Shown piece after piece: positions 6,998-9,864 of a stretch of DNA of 9,864 bases. The notes beneath the pieces were generated by a model. That model saw only the letters and a program-made list of their open reading frames with translations. It did no database searches and was not told the origin of the DNA. The position numbers and the translations under genes were made by a program. The first letter of the stretch is position 1; every line of letters starts with the position of its first letter. The DNA comes from an uncultured Rhodospirillaceae bacterium (lineage in GTDB: Bacteria > Pseudomonadota > Alphaproteobacteria > CAAGCB01 > CAG-977): positions 1 to 9,864 of the forward strand of contig USCC01000078.1 of the NCBI GenBank assembly GCA_900553035.1, written 5' to 3'.

Positions 6998-7627
6998 ATG
7001 ATCTACGGATATATCGACGCGGGCGACGCCGAACAGACGGAAAGACAGAAGAAAACACTCGGCCGGCTGGCGGCGGAACACAACGGCACGGTTGAGGTCT
7101 GGCTTGACGGTGATGCGCAAACCGTTCTTTCCGGGCTTTTCGGGCGCCTTGTTCCCGGAGACATCCTGATCGTCCGCAGTATCAGTGTCCTGGGTCGCAA
7201 TGTGAACCAGATTATGACGATGCTGCAGCATATCATGGAAAAGGAGGCGCATATCTGGACGGCCGAGGAAGGATACCGCCTGGGCAGTCCCTTTCTGGCG
7301 AAAGCACTGGCCTACGCCTTTGCACTGTCCGCCGAAATTGCTCAGTCGTTGACATCGCACCAGACAAAGGAAGCATTGAAGCGCCTGAAAACAGAAGGCA
7401 AAGTACTTGGCCGCCCCAAAGGATGCAAAAATAAATCACTGAAGCTTTCAGGACAGGAAGAAACCATTATTTCCCTTCTTAACCAGAATGTTCCAAAAGT
7501 AAAAATTGCCAAAATTCTGGGAGTAAACCGTCTTACTATACAAAATTTCATAAAAAACAACTTAGAATTATATCAAAAAAACGAGCGTTTTTTCTGTATA
7601 TGCTTTCTTTTCTACAGAAACGCCTGA
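6998..7627 (+). CDS. Serine-recombinase-like protein lacking catalytic residues, with HTH
   Basis: The fold is that of the resolvase/invertase family. The N-terminal strand is IYGYI, a GDILIVRSISVLGRN segment lies at 54-68, a long helix follows at about 110-135, GRPKG at 138-142 should enter the minor groove, and an HTH lies at about 155-187 (VPKVKIAKILGVNRLTIQNF). Against gamma-delta resolvase the catalytic Ser10 position is G9 (family xRVST, here DAGD). Arg8, Arg45, Asp67, Arg68, Arg119 and Arg125 are replaced by D7, Q41, S63, V64, I114 and S120. Only Arg71 survives, as R67. It should bind DNA but not cut it. GGGAG sits 9 bases before the ATG. The last part of the gene (from about 7425) is much richer in A/T than the first. 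A tail (ERFFCICFLFYRNA) extends past the HTH and looks acquired. A terminator follows. Confidence 0.85.
   Translation: MIYGYIDAGDAEQTERQKKTLGRLAAEHNGTVEVWLDGDAQTVLSGLFGRLVPGDILIVRSISVLGRNVNQIMTMLQHIMEKEAHIWTAEEGYRLGSPFLAKALAYAFALSAEIAQSLTSHQTKEALKRLKTEGKVLGRPKGCKNKSLKLSGQEETIISLLNQNVPKVKIAKILGVNRLTIQNFIKNNLELYQKNERFFCICFLFYRNA
7575..7593. repeat. A-tract palindrome with 2-nt centre, inside 3' end of recombinase-like gene
   Basis: AAAAAACG (7576-7583), AG, then CGTTTTTT (7586-7593) is a perfect 8+8 palindrome with a dinucleotide centre, the geometry of serine-recombinase crossover or dimer binding sites. The 13 bases at 7580-7592 recur in inverted orientation at 7758-7770. It overlaps the codons of the odd C-terminal tail. 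Confidence 0.5.
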
Positions 7628-7674
7628 AAAAGTCAAGGCCTAAATAGCTGTTCGGTTGAAAATTACTCTTGAAT

Positions 7675-7704
7675 TCCCGCAGGATCCTCCTTCGGGATTT
7701 TTTT
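7675..7704 (+). terminator. Intrinsic terminator after recombinase-like gene
   Basis: TCCCG (7675-7679) pairs with CGGGA (7693-7697). After one C/T mismatch, AGGA (7681-7684) pairs with TCCT (7688-7691), leaving a 3-base loop. Seven T follow (7698-7704). It separates the recombinase-like gene from the glycan genes, so the latter need their own promoter. Confidence 0.8.
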
Positions 7705-7757
7705 GTTTGTTTTTAACATGTTGCGTCCTTTTTCCTCTTTCTTCGCCGGCCTTTCAT

Positions 7758-7774
7758 AAAAACGCTCGTTAAAA
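7758..7774. repeat. Second A-tract site, inverted copy of the one at 7580-7592
   Basis: AAAAACGCTCGTT at 7758-7770 is the exact reverse complement of 7580-7592. Read as half-sites it is AAAAACG, centre CT, CGTTAAAA; the centre is the complement of AG in the first site, as for a pair of inverted crossover sites. A partial third motif, ACG-TT-CGTTTT, follows at 7778-7788. Confidence 0.5.
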
Positions 7775-7809
7775 TGCACGTTCGTTTTACTGCATCCTGT
7801 TGAAATAAA

Positions 7810-7825
7810 AAGAAAATCTTTTCTT
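7810..7825. repeat. AT-rich palindrome with 2-nt centre
   Basis: AAGAAAA (7810-7816), TC, TTTTCTT (7819-7825) is a perfect 7+7 palindrome. It could be one more binding site for a dimeric regulator, but low complexity makes chance occurrence plausible. Confidence 0.35.
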
Positions 7826-7830
7826 AGGGT

Positions 7831-7904
7831 CGGAGAAATGTCGGAAAAAAGAAACAGTGCGGGAGCCGCGTCTTCGTTCGGGACGGAGAAATGCCCGAAA
7901 AAAG
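7831..7904 (+). repeat. Imperfect 21-bp direct repeat, two copies 53 bp apart
   Basis: Copies at 7831-7851 and 7884-7904 both run CGGAGAAATG, four variable bases, AAAAAAG and match at 19 of 21 positions. A degenerate third piece (CGCGGAAATGCCCG) starts at 7915. The 53-base offset is not a multiple of three, so this is not a repeated peptide; it points to DNA or RNA-level structure, or local duplication. Confidence 0.6.
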
Positions 7905-8036
7905 GACGGCTGTCCGCGGAAATGCCCGTTCCGGGCGCCGCTCCGTTTCTCTGCCGGTCGGGAAAGGAACAGGACGGAATGCAGGGCGGTATCTGTGGAA
8001 GCAGGGGTTCAGAAACGGTGAAAAACCGGAAACACT

Positions 8037-8042
8037 TATAAA
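8037..8042 (+). promoter_or_regulatory. Candidate -10 box for the glycan operon
   Basis: TATAAA lies in an otherwise GC-richer stretch about 100 bases before the aminotransferase start. No good -35 hexamer is present at 16-18 bases, so it could need an activator or be spurious. Confidence 0.3.
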
Positions 8043-8044
8043 AA

Positions 8045-8081
8045 TCTCGTGATGAACGCTTTTTCCGGCGCCTTCACGAGA
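8045..8081 (+). other. Leader hairpin before the aminotransferase gene
   Basis: TCTCGTGA (8045-8052) pairs perfectly with TCACGAGA (8074-8081) across a 21-base loop. It starts three bases after the candidate -10 box, so it would be at the very 5' end of the transcript or serve as an operator. No T-run follows, so it is not a terminator. Confidence 0.4.
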
Positions 8082-8141
8082 GCCGCCCGGAAGCGGAAAG
8101 AAGTCGTCCGGCACGGATTGATGTTGAAGAGAATGAAAAAA

Positions 8142-9215
8142 ATGACCGACGTTTTTGTTACAAAACCTTATCTGCCTCCGAAAGATGAATTCCTGAAATA
8201 CGTTTCGGAAATCTTTGACAACGGAGTCCTGACCAATCAGGGACCGATGGTACAGGCTTTGGAAGCGAAGCTTTCCGCCTTTCTGGGCGTCGAAAATGTA
8301 CATTATGTCACCAACGGGACAATTGCCCTGCAACTGGCGCTGAAGGCGCTGGACATTGACGGCGGCGAAATCATCACAACGCCCTTTTCTTATGTCGCGA
8401 CGACTTCAAGCATTTTATGGGAACACTGTACGCCTGTTTTCGTCGATATTGAACCCGGCAACTTTACTTTGGATGTTTCAAAAATTGACAAGGCTGTCAC
8501 GCCCCGGACAAAAGCCATCATGCCTGTGCATGTATTCGGTTATGCCTGTGACATTGACGGCATACAGGCCGCCGCCGACCGGTACGGATTGAAGGTGATT
8601 TATGATGCCGCCCATGCCTTCGGCGCCCGTTATAACGGAAAATCCCTGGCTTCCTACGGGGATATTTCGACACTTTCCTTCCATGCAACAAAGCTGTTCC
8701 ACACGATAGAGGGCGGCGCCTGCATCGTCAGAGACAAGGCCGTTTCCGAAAAGCTCGGCCTGCTTAAACGCTTCGGGCATGAAGGAAACGATCATTTCAT
8801 GCTGGGCATCAACGGCAAGCAGGACGAATTCAACGCCGCGATGGGGTTGGCGAATTTCAAACATCTGGATGAAATTCTTGCGGCACGCAAACATGTCTGT
8901 GATTTGTATGATGACCTTCTGGAAGGCCGCCGGTTCCGCCGTCCGGAAATGCGAGACGGAATGGTATACAATCATGCCTATTATCCCATCGTTTTCGACA
9001 GCGAAAATGACCTGCTGTCGGCCTTTGAACGCCTGGCTCGGAAAGGCGTGTATCCGCGCCGCTATTTTTATCCCAGCCTGAACACACTTCCGTACCTGAA
9101 AGAAACGCAAACCTGCCCCGTTTCCGAGGACATTGCTTCACGCATTGCCTGTCTTCCGCTTTATGTCGGGCTGGAAGATGACAAGATCAGAGAAATCTGT
9201 GCGGAGCTGATATGA
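8142..9215 (+). CDS. Sugar-nucleotide aminotransferase, DegT/DnrJ/EryC1 (VioA-like)
   Basis: This 357-residue PLP enzyme transfers an amino group, usually from glutamate, to a keto-sugar nucleotide and makes an amino-deoxy sugar for surface polysaccharide. The start MTDVFVTKPYLPPKDEF and TNQGPMVQALE match the VioA-like subgroup (dTDP-4-amino-4,6-dideoxyglucose synthesis). PLP-site features are TNGTIALQLAL (57-67), D155 in IYDAAHAFGA (pairs with the PLP ring nitrogen) and Schiff-base K184 in SFHATKLFHTIEGG. The frame is open to GTG 8049 and ATG 8133, but family alignment and a GAAGAGA ribosome-binding site (8126-8132) favour ATG 8142. The exact sugar product is not readable. The gene overlaps the next by 4 bases (ATGA), so translation is coupled. 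Confidence 0.88.
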   Translation: MTDVFVTKPYLPPKDEFLKYVSEIFDNGVLTNQGPMVQALEAKLSAFLGVENVHYVTNGTIALQLALKALDIDGGEIITTPFSYVATTSSILWEHCTPVFVDIEPGNFTLDVSKIDKAVTPRTKAIMPVHVFGYACDIDGIQAAADRYGLKVIYDAAHAFGARYNGKSLASYGDISTLSFHATKLFHTIEGGACIVRDKAVSEKLGLLKRFGHEGNDHFMLGINGKQDEFNAAMGLANFKHLDEILAARKHVCDLYDDLLEGRRFRRPEMRDGMVYNHAYYPIVFDSENDLLSAFERLARKGVYPRRYFYPSLNTLPYLKETQTCPVSEDIASRIACLPLYVGLEDDKIREICAELI

Positions 9216-9864
9216 AGAAGTTTTTCGTCAATCTTCGCTGCGCCTTCATTTTTTCAAAAAAGAAAAGGGATGCTTTCCGCCGCCGGTATTTCCCGCCCCA
9301 ATCGGAAAAAATTGCCGAATACGAGGAGGCCGCACGGCACAATCATATCGAGATTGCCGAAGAAGATAAATTGTCCGTTTCTCTGAATTTAACCGGAGAA
9401 AACAACACGATTATCATCAAAAAACGCCCCGCCGGCAGCGGGCCGATCCATATTTCCATGGCGGCCGACAACTCGACAATATACATCGGAGAAAATGTCT
9501 GGGTTTCCAGCAATCTATCTATTATCGCCGGACAGATCCACCCCAATTTCGGAAAAATCAGCAATACGCACATCCGCATCGGAAAAGACACCGGCATCGA
9601 AGGCTGTACTGTGATCACGTACAATTCCAACGCGATAATTGAAATCGGAGAACGGTGCATGTTTTCATACGGAATTACGATTTTTCATACGGATGCCCAT
9701 CCTGTTTTTGATAAGGCTACCGGCAGAATAATCAATAAAGTCGGCCATCTTAAAATCGGGGATCATGTATGGATCGGAGCAAATGCCACGGTTTTGAAAA
9801 ACGTCCATATCCCCGATGATTGTATTATCGGCTGGGGAAGTGTCGTTACGAAAATCTGCCCCAG
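9212..9864 (+). CDS. Hexapeptide-repeat acyltransferase (WbbJ-like), cut by window edge
   Basis: The first 217 residues are present and the frame is still open at the right edge. After a basic N-terminus (about 1-50) comes a left-handed beta-helix made of I-G-E/D-type hexapeptides: TIYIGENVWVSS, HIRIGKDTGIEG, AIIEIGERCMFS, LKIGDHVWIGANATVL, VHIPDDCIIGWGSVV. The segment IFHTDAHPVFD holds H163, the likely catalytic histidine, in the D-x-H context seen in capsule and O-antigen O-acetyltransferases. It should move an acetyl or similar acyl group from CoA to a sugar; O-acetylation is more likely than a PglD/VioB-type N-acetyl transfer because there is no N-terminal nucleotide-sugar domain, but this is inference. 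The ATG lies inside the aminotransferase stop (ATGA). C-terminus is unknown. Confidence 0.85.
   Translation, partial: MKKFFVNLRCAFIFSKKKRDAFRRRYFPPQSEKIAEYEEAARHNHIEIAEEDKLSVSLNLTGENNTIIIKKRPAGSGPIHISMAADNSTIYIGENVWVSSNLSIIAGQIHPNFGKISNTHIRIGKDTGIEGCTVITYNSNAIIEIGERCMFSYGITIFHTDAHPVFDKATGRIINKVGHLKIGDHVWIGANATVLKNVHIPDDCIIGWGSVVTKICP

Larger units (their letters stand above)
7705..8141. other. Repeat-rich, apparently non-coding leader before the glycan operon
   Basis: About 440 bases lie between the terminator and the chosen aminotransferase start. I see no convincing gene: a 67-codon frame at 7838-8041 has low-complexity composition and no recognisable domain, and the aminotransferase frame is open back to 8049 without family similarity. 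The stretch holds A-tract palindromes (7758-7774, 7778-7788, 7810-7825), a 21-base direct repeat (7831 and 7884), a small hairpin GCCCG/CGGGC (7924-7936), an ops-like heptamer GGCGGTA (7985-7991), a TATAAA box (8037-8042) and a hairpin (8045-8081). Confidence 0.6.

Noticed and set aside
7575..7593. A7-CG-AG-CG-T6 palindrome as a transcription terminator
   Set aside because: A 2-base centre cannot form a normal hairpin loop and it lies inside the coding frame; a better terminator lies at 7675-7704.
7838..8041. 67-codon plus-strand frame in the glycan leader
   Set aside because: No domain, Gly/Ser/Lys-rich low complexity, and the 21-base repeats inside it are out of frame with each other, so selection on protein is unlikely.
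1..9864. CRISPR arrays, tRNA/rRNA genes or insertion sequences
   Set aside because: No regularly spaced repeats, cloverleaf-like segments, rRNA motifs, transposase domains or terminal inverted repeats with target duplications were seen.

Overview
The window looks like chromosomal DNA of an alphaproteobacterium with moderate GC content. The main evidence is the left third: a divergent priA and transaldolase/fructose-6-phosphate aldolase-type gene, followed by xerC. This arrangement is familiar from Alphaproteobacteria, and the PriA N-terminus has the alphaproteobacterial style. Placing it more exactly (for example in an uncultured host-associated lineage) would be a guess.

Layout. (1) 1-2338, housekeeping: the N-terminal part of PriA on the minus strand runs off the left edge. 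It diverges from a short-form transaldolase that ends in a clean terminator, followed by the tyrosine recombinase XerC. (2) 2354-4207: a small membrane protein of unknown function is convergent with a MarC-family membrane protein. That gene is divergent from a small nitroreductase, with an inverted repeat in the shared promoter region. (3) 4312-6237: a two-gene operon encodes an ATP-grasp ligase and a small alpha/beta-hydrolase esterase, bounded by a hairpin upstream and a strong terminator downstream. (4) 6308-6829, minus strand: a small membrane protein resembling PH-like/STM3941-type proteins. (5) 6998-7627: a serine-recombinase-fold protein that has lost the catalytic serine and most active-site arginines but keeps a helix-turn-helix. 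It is followed by a terminator and about 440 bases of apparently non-coding, repeat-rich DNA. (6) 8142-9864: the start of a surface-glycan operon, with a sugar-nucleotide aminotransferase (DegT/VioA-like) overlapping by 4 bases a hexapeptide-repeat acyltransferase that runs off the right edge.

The two most interesting parts are the ATP-grasp plus esterase pair, which looks like a compact ligase/hydrolase pathway of unknown substrate, and the dead serine recombinase. The latter sits in front of the glycan operon with palindromic 2-nt-centre sites in and after its gene. It may be a resolvase turned into a DNA-binding regulator of the glycan genes, or the relic of an inversion switch. All functional links beyond family assignment are inference from sequence read by eye.
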